The position numbers and the translations under genes are program-made. Of a stretch of DNA of 64,000 nucleotides, positions 45,698 through 56,700 are shown one piece after another (position 1 is the first letter of the stretch; every line of letters begins with the position of its first letter). The notes beneath the pieces were generated by a model that did not search any database, had not been told where the DNA came from, and saw nothing but the letters and a program-made list of their open reading frames with translations. This DNA comes from Actinia tenebrosa. Its lineage: Eukaryota; Cnidaria; Anthozoa; Actiniaria; Actiniidae. The stretch is from the NCBI RefSeq assembly GCF_009602425.1, contig NW_022261836.1, positions 4,050 through 68,049 of the forward strand. Reading direction: 5' to 3'.

Positions 45698-46828
45698 TCA
45701 CAATTTTGTGAGCTTTTCTAAGAATTTAAAATAGCTATATTTTATGTCATATTCCATGTCATACCAAAAGTTTACAGCAATACACTTGTGGCTCTGCTGG
45801 ACATGATGGAACCACAAAGATGGAAGAAAAAGAGTTTCTCCTGAATGAACTGTGCAAGTTATTGGTCTGGCTTTTGCATATTCAGGAAATGTTTCCAAGT
45901 CTGGATTTAATGGGTCGATAGAAATCCATGGAGTAAGATTCTCATTTTCCATTTCCCTGTCATCAACATCAGCACTGTCATCTTCATCGACCTCATCATC
46001 ATCATCAACCTCCTTGTCACCTTCACAATGATTTTTTTCAAGGTTATTGACATCATCTCTTTGATTTTTTCCATGGATATCTTTGATTTCAGGAAGTTCA
46101 TCTTGAAGCAATGCCTTCACTTCTTTATCCTCTTGTGTCGAATCTTCAACATCGACAATATCAAAATCTCCTTTTAAATTGTATTCATATTTTGCAGGTT
46201 TATAGAGACCATGAGGAATAAAAGGAGCATCAGTTGGTGGAATCAGAATAAATGTTTTCGTCCCAGACACGACGCAGTATAAGTTTTCATAATGGTCTTT
46301 ATGCATTGACGTCACAGCCCTTTCATCTCCCATCCAGAAGTTGACTGCATCAGGCGACAACCCAAACGCTTCTGAGGTCCATGGAATGTCTAATTCTGCA
46401 TCACAAATGATTTCAGAAAACTCTTCAGTAAAATTTGAATTCTGTTTTTGGATGTAAAATATTCCTTTTTCTTCTGTTTTATGATCAAGAATATCAAGAA
46501 ACTGTTTCATTTTCATGGAGCGATCTTCCGCCATTACAAACCTATCTCCAACCACGGCATCAGCGTAGCCGTTAGGTGTGACAGCAACAGTTACTTCTTT
46601 ATCCCCTATCTTCTCCCTAAAATAATCTGAATTCCAAAGCTTTAAGGCAGGCCAATGGTTTATTGCATTTTTGATGATTACTGGAATATTAGGACTGACC
46701 CACTGACGATAAAACTGTAAAGACGTAGGTGGTGCAGATAACACAGGAACCTCAGAGCTTAAATATAGTTCCCTAGCCTCCGTAGAAAGGCCCTGGAAGG
46801 CATTTTTCAACTTAAAAGTGAGATCCAT
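45698..46828 (-). CDS. JMJD7: JmjC-domain lysyl hydroxylase JMJD7
   Basis: Fe(II)/2-oxoglutarate-dependent oxygenase; the human protein hydroxylates lysines in the GTPases DRG1 and DRG2. Single-exon, 376 aa (human about 316). Seen: N-terminal half WVSPNIPVIIKNAINHWPAL; metal-binding HxD at His176/Asp178 (SMHKDHYENLYCVVSG); a 2OG-binding Lys near 191 (KTFILIPP); distal His at 341/342 (LWFHHVQQSHKCIAVNFWYD); and the C-terminal MEYDIKYSYFKFL. Residues about 225-295 are an acidic Asp/Glu-rich insertion absent from human JMJD7, between the HxD and the distal His. It shares a 152-bp upstream region with COMMD2 on the other strand. Confidence 0.93.
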   Translation of the reverse strand: MDLTFKLKNAFQGLSTEARELYLSSEVPVLSAPPTSLQFYRQWVSPNIPVIIKNAINHWPALKLWNSDYFREKIGDKEVTVAVTPNGYADAVVGDRFVMAEDRSMKMKQFLDILDHKTEEKGIFYIQKQNSNFTEEFSEIICDAELDIPWTSEAFGLSPDAVNFWMGDERAVTSMHKDHYENLYCVVSGTKTFILIPPTDAPFIPHGLYKPAKYEYNLKGDFDIVDVEDSTQEDKEVKALLQDELPEIKDIHGKNQRDDVNNLEKNHCEGDKEVDDDDEVDEDDSADVDDREMENENLTPWISIDPLNPDLETFPEYAKARPITCTVHSGETLFLPSLWFHHVQQSHKCIAVNFWYDMEYDIKYSYFKFLEKLTKL

Positions 46829-46980
46829 GCTTTTTTCGTGACTTTTTAAGGAATTGACTATTTTTCACCAAGAAGTCAAAGTTCGTCCTCCATTTTGATT
46901 TTAGAAGGCTTGGCTACACAGGAAGTTGGTGATAGTAACATGATCCATAACCTTGAGGAAGGAATCTCGAGTGAACCAAA
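46829..46980. promoter_or_regulatory. Shared bidirectional promoter of JMJD7 and COMMD2
   Basis: The start codons face away from each other across 152 bp. A CCATTTTGAT motif (YY1-like on the minus strand) lies inside at about 46890. No TATA box. Promoter activity is inferred from gene layout only. Confidence 0.6.
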
Positions 46981-47583
46981 ATGCTTCTAATACTTTCACA
47001 AGAACAAAAAGACCACCTAAAGTTCCTAACTACCTTAGATCTGGAGGTCATTCTCGAGTTTGTAAGGATCTCTCTCGATTTCATTCGCAAGGGCCCGCCA
47101 AATACCAAGATCTTCCAAGCCGCAGCCCAGAAACTGGGGGTGGATGTCGAGACGGTGAAAAATGGAATAAATGGCTTGATGCACTTATTTACTGAATGCT
47201 CAAGACTTACTATTGGTGAGATAGACTTTCAGGATTCTGTAATGACGCTTGGTTTCTCTGAGGAAGTTAATAAAGCCCTGTTGGAGGTCTATCTGGATAA
47301 TCGGAAGGAGATTCGTGATATTCTGGCAGAAATGGCTGTCACATTGCCACAGTATCACAACTTGGAATGGCGGTTTGATGTGGAGCTAGCGAGCAGATCC
47401 TTACATCACCAGACAAACCCTTTGGTCTTAATGAAACTGCATACGAAGGAAGGCACTAAAGAGTCGGCTCAGATTGTCCAAGTGGATCCTGTTAATCTGA
47501 TGCATTTGACTTCAGCGTTGGAGAATGCCATGCAAGAGATGAAAAGTGCTCACTGTAGAAGGATTGTCAGGAACATCAAATAG
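46981..47583 (+). CDS. COMMD2: COMM domain-containing protein 2
   Basis: Subunit of the COMMD/CCDC22/CCDC93 (Commander) complex, which works with Retriever in endosomal recycling. Intronless, 200 aa against 199 in human. From memory it aligns end to end with human COMMD2: the start MLLILSQEQKDHLKFL, the helical N domain with SRLTIGEIDFQDSVMTLGFS, LDNRKEIRDILAEMA and LPQYHNLEWRFDVELASRSL, and the C-terminal COMM domain ending MKSAHCRRIVRNIK. The first ATG is used and gives the family's usual N terminus. Confidence 0.95.
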   Translation: MLLILSQEQKDHLKFLTTLDLEVILEFVRISLDFIRKGPPNTKIFQAAAQKLGVDVETVKNGINGLMHLFTECSRLTIGEIDFQDSVMTLGFSEEVNKALLEVYLDNRKEIRDILAEMAVTLPQYHNLEWRFDVELASRSLHHQTNPLVLMKLHTKEGTKESAQIVQVDPVNLMHLTSALENAMQEMKSAHCRRIVRNIK

Positions 47584-47862
47584 AATAATAGAATATTTAA
47601 CTTTTTTTAAATTAAAAAATTAGGTTTGTTTCCAGAGTATCAACTTTCCCCTCCCCACAGGGTACGTCTCAGGGTCTCAGCAAACCCTGGCTTATGCTAC
47701 TGCTATAGTACCATCTCAATGCCTAGAATAAGCATCAAAACACATTGAACAGTTAGTGAATACTTTAATAACATTTTTACTTCAAATTTGTAATTATTAT
47801 AAAAGTTACAGTGTACTACCTTGAATGTTAAAACTACAGCTTTGTAAATACATGGCCAAATA

Positions 47863-48150
47863 ACCCGGGGGGGTACTCCCCTATATTTGCTATATGGGTA
47901 TGTGCCACCCTATAGGGTATGGTTTTTCGGCTTTTGGGTCTGGGGTAGGGTATCATTTTTTGACATTTTGTCTGGGATAGGGTATCAATGAATTTAGTCT
48001 GGGATAGGGTTAAGGATTTGGTCATTCTTGTCTGGCGAATAGGCTACGCTTTCTGCCAGCACAAAAACAATAAAAACGTTAGTAAGTATTGATTGCAATC
48101 TGTTGAAAAACCGTCTTTTCCGTCTTTTAGTCTGGGATAGGGTGTACAAT
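47863..48150. repeat. Half-element related to the G-rich MITE at 24947, with internal repeats
   Basis: Starts CCCGGGGGGGTACTCCCCTA. It then carries TCTGGGATAGGGT four times or so (with near variants such as GGTCTGGGGTAGGGTATCA). Only one end is recognisable. Confidence 0.6.
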
Positions 48151-49019
48151 TTCATATCAGTGATCATTAGTAGATCTAGTACAGATACAAGATAAGGGTC
48201 ATGTTCTTTAGTAATTTTACTTTTTCGTAGGTACTCACTTGTATTAAAGGAAATGTAAAATGGAATTCTTTATTGGAAAGGTATTGAAGGCTTGCATAAA
48301 AGCCCTGAAACACAGAAAAAATCCCTCTTTTTATATCGGTCACAGGAAAATAATTTTGATGTAAATATAAGAGCANGTGTGGNGTTAAGACAAAAGTTGA
48401 AAAAGTGTGATCTCACACTTATCTTTACTTCTCTACTTGGATGTAGAGAATATTTTTTCATAACTGAGAAAAGCTCAGCGCTGTATGCATTCTTTGTGGT
48501 GACCATGGTGTTTTCTAGAATTTTGATTGGCTGATTTTTTCTTGCAAAATGTGATTGGTCTGACAGAGCCATGACCTTGGTGTGACCGTGTCCATGCCGT
48601 GTTCATGCAGTGTTTTAGGTCTTTGATTGGATGGAGAGTAAATTCTCATGTAACATGATTGGTCTGGCGTATGCCTTGCCGTTTCATGACTGTATTTGTA
48701 CTTGGAGCATTTCATAGTCATATGAAAACTCCTCTAGTCTTAGGTTTAACCAATCTTTCCAGGACAATGAAACATGAGGTAAATAGAATGCTATACACTA
48801 TCTGAAGGAATATATCAAACAAATGGGTTTTTGATTTTTATAATCAAATTAGTTTGATAAAAATAAAAATATGTTTCATGATTTTTGAGCTGTTATTTTT
48901 TTCTGAAAAAAGTGTGCATTATACACAGGTGTTTACAGTATTAAATACAGATTCAGAAGATGTGGAAAGTATTATTGTAACACTTGTTTAACAGCCATTC
49001 TCAATCACATGCGCCGCTC

Positions 49020-49195
49020 TAACGTTTGTTTCTGTCGCAATGAAGAAGCTTTTGGTGGACATCAATCAAGGCGTTTCCATGACATTCTATAGGTACGTAC
49101 CCTTATCGCTTTGTGTTTTCTGACAATGCTATGGAAACCCCTTGTGATTGACATCCACCAAAACCTTTGTCGCAACAGAAACAATCATTAGAGGC
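49020..49195. mobile_element. MITE-like inverted-repeat element
   Basis: GTTTGTTTCTGTCGCAATGA and TTTTGGTGGACATCAATCAA..GGCGTTTCCATGACATT pair with AATGCTATGGAAACCCC..TTGACATCCACCAAAA-like sequence and TGTCGCAACAGAAACAAT. GGCGTTTCCATGACATT also matches, in reverse, the repeats at 7870 and 15735. Confidence 0.7.
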
Positions 49196-49724
49196 CGTGT
49201 GTGATTGGCTGTAATGGAATTATCAGGTGGGTGGGTGTGGTTAGTGGTGCCTGGAGTGGTCAATAGGTCACAGGTCATGGGGGAAGGGGGTGGGTCAAAC
49301 AACAATTTAAATTTAACATTTTTTTTCATCTTACCAACCATCCCAAAAAATAAGGACAAATACTCCATGTTCATTAAGGAAACATTCCTCTTCAGATCTG
49401 GAAGTTTACAGTGGGAAAAAATACATGTATGTAAATAAGTAGATGTATCAATTAAGTAATAGGGAATCTCATAGAGGCATAGAGAAGGATTGCATGAAAC
49501 AGATAAAATTATTAAATATTCAAACATAAAATGAATAAATGAGCAAATGAACAAACGAATGAAGAACAAACGAACGAACAAATGAACGAACGAACTGTAC
49601 TATTTAATGTTCACGGTTTTAGTGTGTGCACTATAATGAGTCACACTGAATGAAATTTTTTAAGTGATATAGGATAAGGATACTTTTTGTATATATACAA
49701 TCACTTACGTGTTCAAATTTTACA

Positions 49725-49850
49725 GTAATGATGAAAAGGTAATGTTTCACGGTGTATAATTTACCTTTTCATCATTACTGTTTCATTAGAAACACCGACG
49801 CAGCTCACACTAGTTTTTAGCTAGGGAATTTTGCATGCGCATGCACGCAG
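49725..49850. repeat. Dispersed repeat, copy 1 (copy 2 at 60275)
   Basis: AGTAATGATGAAAAGGTAAT pairs with TTACCTTTTCATCATTACTG as a hairpin, followed by TTTCATTAGAAACACCGACG CAGCTCAC and TAGCTAG. The same block, including the ACACCGACGCAGCTCAC tail, recurs at 60275-60400 in a Disabled intron. Confidence 0.8.
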
Positions 49851-49866
49851 GATTTAAATATTGCAG

Positions 49867-50180
49867 AGTGCTCGAAGCTGCAACACAAACTGAAGGAAGT
49901 AGAGGAGAGCAGAGCGGTTATCAAGAGGAAGATCCAACAGGACAAAGATTATGAGAAAGAACAAAACGCAAGCTTGCAGGAAGAGCTGGATAAAGTGAGA
50001 GATAGGGTGAGCAGTTTAACACATACGGTTGATGAACTTCAGAAGGAAGACCAAGGAAAAGTCCTAGATTTGAATGTCCAATATAAGCCAAATGCTTTAA
50101 CCAAGAGAATGATAGTTACCCTTGCAAACCAGGGCAATGTACAGGCCAGATATATTATACGTCTATTGGAACAAATTTAA
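49867..50180 (+). CDS. Orphan terminal exon encoding a coiled coil
   Basis: Acceptor tttaaatattgcag at 49866, then 104 codons to TAA. It begins CSKLQHKLKEVEESRAVIKR and ends VQARYIIRLLEQI. The first ~70 residues have heptad-like Leu/Val spacing and high Glu/Lys content (coiled coil); the last ~30 are not coiled. Codon use looks coding. I found no upstream exon on this strand. It may be the end of a gene with distant exons, or a stranded fragment. Family not recognised. Confidence 0.4.
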
Positions 50181-50317
50181 TTCCATAATTATATCCGGCC
50201 TTATGCGGAAATACAGCAGCGAGGTACGTCTAATTTGATCCATGCAACATTAAAAAATCTGGACTTCAATAATTTTCTTGGTATTTATTACTTTTTATAT
50301 AGGAAAAAGCTCGATCT

Positions 50318-50425
50318 CGAGTAGTACAATTCGGAATTTATAGTGATGTTTTGAAAGTTTTCAAAATTGGACAAGCCTTAAGGCTACATCACGAGTATCT
50401 ATAAATTCCGACTTGTACTACAAAG
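50318..50425. repeat. Inverted repeat
   Basis: GTAGTACAATTCGGAATTTA pairs with TAAATTCCGACTTGTACTAC around a core of about 60 bp. MITE-like. Confidence 0.6.
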
Positions 50426-50547
50426 TAAACTTTGGGATTTAATTGTGCTTGACTTGTCCAATCAGAATAGGGTAACTTTGTCGAATTTATTATAACAAGC
50501 ATAATATTGTATTTTTCTTTAATTTCGACCGCTGGTATGACAGCATG

Positions 50548-50640
50548 CGCTGGAACGAGTCCAGAACAGGCTCATCACAATCAGGGTGTGGCAGATAAGA
50601 TACTTTGCCACACTGATTTGGTGAGCCTGTTCTGCACCAA
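50548..50640. repeat. Inverted repeat
   Basis: CCAGAACAGGCTCATCACAA and TCAGGGTGTGGCA pair with TGCCACACTGATTTGGTGAG and CCTGTTCTG. The stretch that follows (to 50748) ends at a donor-like AAG|gtaaat, but I see no supportable exon. Confidence 0.55.
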
Positions 50641-50769
50641 ATCCATTCCAGGGCATGGCTGCGTCAAATTCAGTAAAAAGATGGCCAGATGTTTCATGTC
50701 CAGGAAAAATTCCGACAGCAGGAAGCCTTCGGCGTGGTGTAAGAAGGTAAATAATGAAATTTGATGAAA

Positions 50770-51620
50770 TTTTTTTTTTCAGTTTAATTTTGGGGTACAA
50801 TAACCAGAGGAGCACCCTAAAAAGTGAGGGGGTAAGGTTGAAAAATATGTGAGGTTAGGGTGGGAAAAAACAGGGGACTACACGTATGATTGGAAAATCA
50901 AAGAGACTAGTATGTAGTTTCTTAAAAGAGACCAAGAGTAATTTTCCTTCTTTCCATCTACAATTTGCAGATGGAAAGAGAGAAACAACAAATAAGTGAG
51001 TCAGCAGACCTTCAGCTTTTGCAGAGGAGAGGGGGGTTGGACATGCACCCAATGGACCCCCTTGGTTATGGCCATGCCAAGGGATGAAATGCACAATGGG
51101 TAATGTGAATGCAATCAGCAAAAGGTCACGTTATGGAATTTTACCAATGAAATCTGCAGCTTTCCCCATCATATTTTCTTCTGTGCTGACATTACTCAAA
51201 TATAAATTAAATAAATTTCAAGCTTAAATTTGTTTTTTCGTTGCCGTCAATTTAGAACTAATCATTTGGTAGCTGTCACATTTTTGACTGCTGCAGCTAA
51301 TAACTAAATCTCAGTATGCAGCTTGCAGCTACAGAGTTTGCATGTTTATGGAAACAGCAGCAAAATACAGTAATGATTTTGTTTACTATAGTCGAATTTT
51401 TACACCCACTTTGTTGGTAATTATGCAACACATTAAAGAGCAGTTCATAAATCTGGCAACTGCTTGGTATGCCACATCATTTTGTTAGAACCATTGTTAG
51501 TATAATGACTACAGTATATCACTCAAATATCGCCAAAAACTGTCATTTCACATTGCTGTTTAAGTACTGCTCTTGGCTTTTGTTAAGAAAATAAAATAAT
51601 TCTCTTCATTCATGACAGAG
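50770..51620. other. Intergenic DNA 3' of CDC16
   Basis: No gene or clear repeat seen; presumably contains the CDC16 3' UTR on the minus strand. Confidence 0.3.
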
Positions 51621-51624
51621 TTGT

Positions 51625-53283
51625 CTAGTCGTCTTCCTCATCAGATCCCTTGTCCATTTCCATGCTAATTTCACTGGTCTCGGTTGCAGTTATCTCTGGT
51701 TGGGTTTCAAAAGTTAACTGTTCAAGTGTCTGTCCAAGCATATGAACGCTGAATGTATCTTCTCTCTGGATACCAAGGGCTTTGTGGAAATAATCTATAG
51801 CTTCATAATGGTTTCCTCTAAGGCTGTGTACGAAACCAATAGCTGAGAATGCAGATGCTTTGTTTGGTACCAGAACCAGAGCTTGCCTGTAACATTCCAT
51901 GGCCTTTTCATACTCTCCCAACTTACGATATGTGTGCCCTAGATTGCTAAGCAGTGTCTCCCATGTTTCTGAGAGGACTTCACCACTGATGTTCTGTGCT
52001 TTCTCAAGAGCATCCTTGAAGTGTTTTTCAGCTCGTGGATAATCACCATTTTGATACTCTATCACTCCCATTTCTTGTAGTACAAAAGGATCTTTTGGTG
52101 AAAGGGTAAGGGCTTGGGTAAAAAACCTTTCAGCCAGTTTCATATTATTTGTCTTTCCATACTCTAGACCTATGTATAGAAGAGGCAGATGACACTTTGG
52201 CATCAGCTTGGAAGCTGTAAAATAAGCAGCCATAGCTTGATCATGCTCTCCTTCAGCTGCAAATGAGTGGCCAAACCCAAGCCAAGCAGGACCAAACACA
52301 CGTTCTATAGCAGTTGACTTGCTAAAATACCTGCGCGCCTGCTCATACTTCTCGATAAGATAATAGTAGCATCCAACTGCATACCAGGAAACTGCCTTTT
52401 GAGGGTAGTTATCCACTAATTTGTGAGCAAAATAAAAAAGGCTGTTAGCCTTTCTGAGCTCTACCAGGCAAGATATATGGATTGGTAAGCAGGACTCATG
52501 ATATGGGTCAGAATTTAAGACAGCACTCGTCATCTTATGACACATGGAATAGCTACAGTTATAAAAATGTCTCTCGGCCATGTTGACTACTATGTCAAGG
52601 TTGTCGTTAAGGCTGTCCAAGGTTGCAGGTAGTTTTGGATCCTCAGGTTTGGTGTACTTCTGTAGTCTACTTTCATACAAGAATTTTAGAAGGTCAGACT
52701 CTTCAGTAGTGCATTGATCCTGAAATGGTAAAGTGTCTAACAAGTGTCTTTCTTCTTTGTCTGTGAGCATATGATGAGATATCAACAAGTCAAAGGCCTC
52801 GTAACAATGAACATCGATACTTAACGCCTCTTTATAACATTCTGTAGCAAGGCTCCTGTTATCCATCGCTTCATAGACAGTCCCCTTCAACAAAGCCACT
52901 ACACTTTCTAACTTACTTGAACTACTGCAAAAACTGTCGTTAAATGAAGCAGAATCCTTATCTCCAGCATCTTTAGGCTCGGCATCAAGGATATCGAGAG
53001 CATCCTGCCACTGTTTGCACTCAGAGTGGCACTTGGCGGCAAGATAACGGCAAGCAAGGTTGGTTTGCACAAGACCTCTGCTCTTCAAGGCATGAGAAGC
53101 CCGTTGGAACTGTCCTGTCAAGAAAAGAGTCTGAGCGAACCAATAAACATCCTGCACCTCTCCTTTAGATAAGGAAACAGTTTTATCAGCCCAGAAAAGT
53201 GCTGTTTTATATTGATGGTTGTCAAGATAATGGCGGATCAGATTTCGAAGTTGAGAAATATCAATCTTCCCGCCAGTCGCCAT
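51625..53283 (-). CDS. CDC16: Anaphase-promoting complex subunit 6 (CDC16)
   Basis: TPR scaffold subunit of the APC/C ubiquitin ligase that drives exit from mitosis. Intronless, 552 aa (human about 620; the C-terminal tail is shorter). It aligns from memory with human CDC16 along its length: LRNLIRHYLDNHQYKTALFW, DVYWFAQTLFLTGQFQRASH, YEAFDLLISHHML, AVGCYYYLIEKYEQARRYFS, AWLGFGHSFAAEGEHDQAMA, LPLLYIGLEYGKTNNMKLAE and DYFHKALGIQREDTFSVHML. At least seven TPR-type helical pairs are visible. The tail ends in an acidic run (DKGSDEEDD). The start codon sits inside a YY1-like CAAAATGGCG motif. It lies head to head with the Disabled gene, 477 bp apart. Confidence 0.95.
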   Translation of the reverse strand: MATGGKIDISQLRNLIRHYLDNHQYKTALFWADKTVSLSKGEVQDVYWFAQTLFLTGQFQRASHALKSRGLVQTNLACRYLAAKCHSECKQWQDALDILDAEPKDAGDKDSASFNDSFCSSSSKLESVVALLKGTVYEAMDNRSLATECYKEALSIDVHCYEAFDLLISHHMLTDKEERHLLDTLPFQDQCTTEESDLLKFLYESRLQKYTKPEDPKLPATLDSLNDNLDIVVNMAERHFYNCSYSMCHKMTSAVLNSDPYHESCLPIHISCLVELRKANSLFYFAHKLVDNYPQKAVSWYAVGCYYYLIEKYEQARRYFSKSTAIERVFGPAWLGFGHSFAAEGEHDQAMAAYFTASKLMPKCHLPLLYIGLEYGKTNNMKLAERFFTQALTLSPKDPFVLQEMGVIEYQNGDYPRAEKHFKDALEKAQNISGEVLSETWETLLSNLGHTYRKLGEYEKAMECYRQALVLVPNKASAFSAIGFVHSLRGNHYEAIDYFHKALGIQREDTFSVHMLGQTLEQLTFETQPEITATETSEISMEMDKGSDEEDD

Positions 53284-53760
53284 TTTGGAAGTGAAAGCCT
53301 CTCATGGGATAAACCGCTTTCCTTATTATAACCCCAAATGCTTGTTATTAGGGGGAGGGAGAGAGTCAAATTATTTTACGTCCTTTCAAAAAGCGTCTAC
53401 AATTTCAAATCGTATCTAAAATCCAACACAAACTTATGTATATGTATCATATTAATTGTACGATTGCATTTAAGCCGTGTTTCTGATTTCTCCCAATGTA
53501 ATCAAATACCATTTTTGATAGATTACAACCCTCCCTTCCCTAGATTTTAGTTTTGTCGCACAGGCCTGCGAAGAGCTTTGGCTCGTAACTCAATCTTCAT
53601 GCTCGATCCAATGGTTTTTGGTAGAGGGAGGATGTTTTAGGGGGCCAAGTTCTCCAAATACTCCACAATTTATGATATAAATGGAGACCAAGCTGAAGGC
53701 AGTTCTATAGTATTTCTTTTTAGGGGAGAGTTTCTCCCTAAACGTGTTAACTAGAGCAAC
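53284..53760. promoter_or_regulatory. Divergent upstream region of CDC16 and Disabled
   Basis: The CDC16 and Disabled starts point away from each other across 477 bp. The CDC16 side overlaps the YY1-like site. I see no other clear promoter motif. Confidence 0.35.
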
Positions 53761-56700
53761 ATGTCGGCTCCAGGCGGCGACAAGCAAAGCAAAGCCAAGA
53801 GTAAAAAGTCCTCTTCAATGAAAGGCACTAAACCACCTAAAGGTAAACTACTTTAATTTCAAGGAACCGTAAAACTAAGCATAGAACTTATGATTACTCT
53901 TTTTACGAACGAGAAGAGATATTGAGACTCTCTTGCATGTGTGAGTTCAATATCATAAATTGAATACCACTTTTTAATTCAGAATGTTTAAGCCTATTTC
54001 AATTAAACTTGATGCAAGCGTGTTGCAAATCGTTTGTATTTATTCAATCATGCTTTATCGGATGTTTTTAAATTTATATTCAAAAGATTAATACGTTACG
54101 TTATAATAGGAAAGGAAGCAGTTATCAATGTCGAGAAGTTTAGGGGAGATGGTGTGAGCTTCAAATGCAAAGTAAGTAAGCTTTATATTAAAAATTATAA
54201 GCTTCCTACAGGACGGCTTTTTTCCCCAAGTTGAATATCATTATAAATCAGATATCCTTATGGATTTCTGGTATTTCCTTGTCCTGTAGCCCAGCTGTCT
54301 GGTCCATTTGTCAGACAGACTTACACACACTAGTGTTTATAACGCATTCTTCTTACGAAACAATAAAATAATAGTTTAGTTTAACACCATGATTAATAAT
54401 TATTGTTATATATTAAGTTTATACTCAATATCTTATGTCAGAGTATTTTAATGGATGCTTGAGTACATTTTAAGTTACATGTATTTTAAATTCTGTTTGG
54501 ATAATCTTTTGAAGAGTGTCGTTTGTATAGGGGTGTTATTATAAATAAATGTTCACATACTGCCTGATTCGCCAGATCTTTGCATATGGTGCTCCTATAA
54601 AACCCTCATTATTTTTTTGGCTTTTTTTCAACTCGACTTATATCCTTTATTTATTATATGACCGTGAATCTTAGAGCCTGGACACTAGCAAATNGAGCAA
54701 TCTGATTGGATAGATCGCATCGCGGACTGGTCTAGATTCTCCAGTATTAACCGGTCCGATCGCATATAAATCTTACGGCGAAAACATTTTGTCCTTTTCA
54801 ATGAAAAGTGGTCATATAATAAAACTCTTATCAACCGAGCTTGGTCGGTCTGTACGGGATAATCTTGACCTCGGTCGGGTACAGACTTCTGTCAAGATTA
54901 TCCCGTACAGACCTCCCGCTCGGTTAATAAGATCTAATTATGATGCTTTTTACTCCCAGTTGAATGCTAAATTAGTGCTATGCTTTCCCATATAGAAATA
55001 TTCATATAATTCTCATTGTTGCTCGTATTTGTTAATAGCACCCATTAACCCTATCCTTGTGGACATACGTGTCTTAATTATTACAAGACTTGACTTAAAT
55101 AAAAATTGAAAGTGGGCCTATCTAATAACTGACTACTAGGATATGCATGTTAGGGAAGGGGAGGGAAGGGGAGGGTAGGGGAGAGGAGGGTAGAGGAGGG
55201 GAAAGGAGATGCAGCTACTGTAGCTAAATCAAGGATTTAAAGCAAGCCATCAGCTAGAGAGGCTGATCATTATTTGAAAATGTTGATTGAAAATAAATAA
55301 TGGTTGGGTAACAGCTATTTATTTAGAATAAAATAAGGCTTCCCATATTTCTTTTTTCTATAAAAAAAGCCTGACAAAGCTACATTCTAACACAAATGCC
55401 ACAAAACATCTTTGTACAATTGAAAATACCACTTCAAAGAAGCATTTTATCATAGTAGATCAGTTTCTAACTGTTAAATAAGGTTTTAATAACCCAAAGC
55501 GAAAATTGGGATAAAAACTCATACGAAGGTCTAGTTTTTGGCGTATTTTGCCATTATTGCTCGTTATTGACAAAATTTCCTCTTAATTCTCTTTCTCTGG
55601 TTTCATAGCAAACAATAGATGCTCATTCTCTCAGTTTCAGAGTTTCGACTAACAATGCATGATTCACCCCATTAATGGAATTTCAAGTTATCATGTCCAT
55701 GTCTTCATTTAAGTCTTCAATTTATAAAAATCACTAATATCTCATGAACCAAATCAAGAATCAAAAATGAAGATTAGACCTTGATTTAGTCCATATGCAT
55801 AAAACTTGCTTGAATAACCTTCAAGGCTGTCAACTCTCCCGGATAAACCGGGAGTCTCCAGATTTTGGACCGTGTCTCCCGGTCTCCAGATTAGAGTATC
55901 AAATCTCCCGGATAATCCCCGAAGCTGGCCATTTCTTGTCTTGTNNNNNNNNNNNNNNNNNNNNNNNNNNNNNNNNNNNNNNNNNNNNNNNNNNTAACAA
56001 AATCAAAACGTTCCTCATAAACTGTTCTTGCAAGCAGGCCATTGTAATAGAAGCAATAATCTGATTGGTCAGAAATAAACCAATCACATCAAATGTTACA
56101 AAGTGAAAGATGCCTTTTCACGCGCTTTTTGATGCGCTCATGTCATGTCCCTTCCCTATCAATTCTCCAGATTTGAATATCTCGGGGGTTGACAGCCCTG
56201 AACCTGCCAAGTAGCTTTTGGTGTCCTGGGATTAATGACTGTTAAAAGAGACATTGAGGTGGATGAGAAAAAACAGATGATAGTTGCCTAAAATGTTTTG
56301 AGTAATTTGCAGATGAAAATAACAATATTGAAGAACTTACAGTAAATACAAACTATATCAAAGAAAATTGATTCAAAGTAGTTATTATTATAAATTTATA
56401 AAAGGTTCTGGTCTAATCATTGAACAATACCAGTTTTTTTTAACAAACATTATCTTTCCAGCTTCTGGGGATATCAGAAGTCACTGGACCAAGGGGAGAC
56501 AACATGTGCATAGAGGCTATTAAGAAATTAAAGGTAATATCAATATTAACCCCAATATCAGTTTATTAAACATTTAAGTAGGTGCCAGTTATGTTTAGTT
56601 TTTAGCATTGACTAGTTACTGAAAAGATAATAATAATAATGATAAATAATTATTGTTATTATTGGCATTCTTGTAATGGCAGCACCATATCAAGCAGACA

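Larger units (their letters stand above)
47584..49866. other. Repeat-rich intergenic region
   Basis: No gene found between COMMD2 and the orphan coiled-coil exon at 49867. Contents are the repeats listed at 47863 and 49020, ambiguous bases at 48376 and 48383, and AT-rich filler. Confidence 0.4.

Noticed and set aside
50507-50764. 85-codon frame with several Cys, ending near a donor-like site
   Set aside because: Its first half is an inverted repeat; no acceptor or homologous domain was seen.
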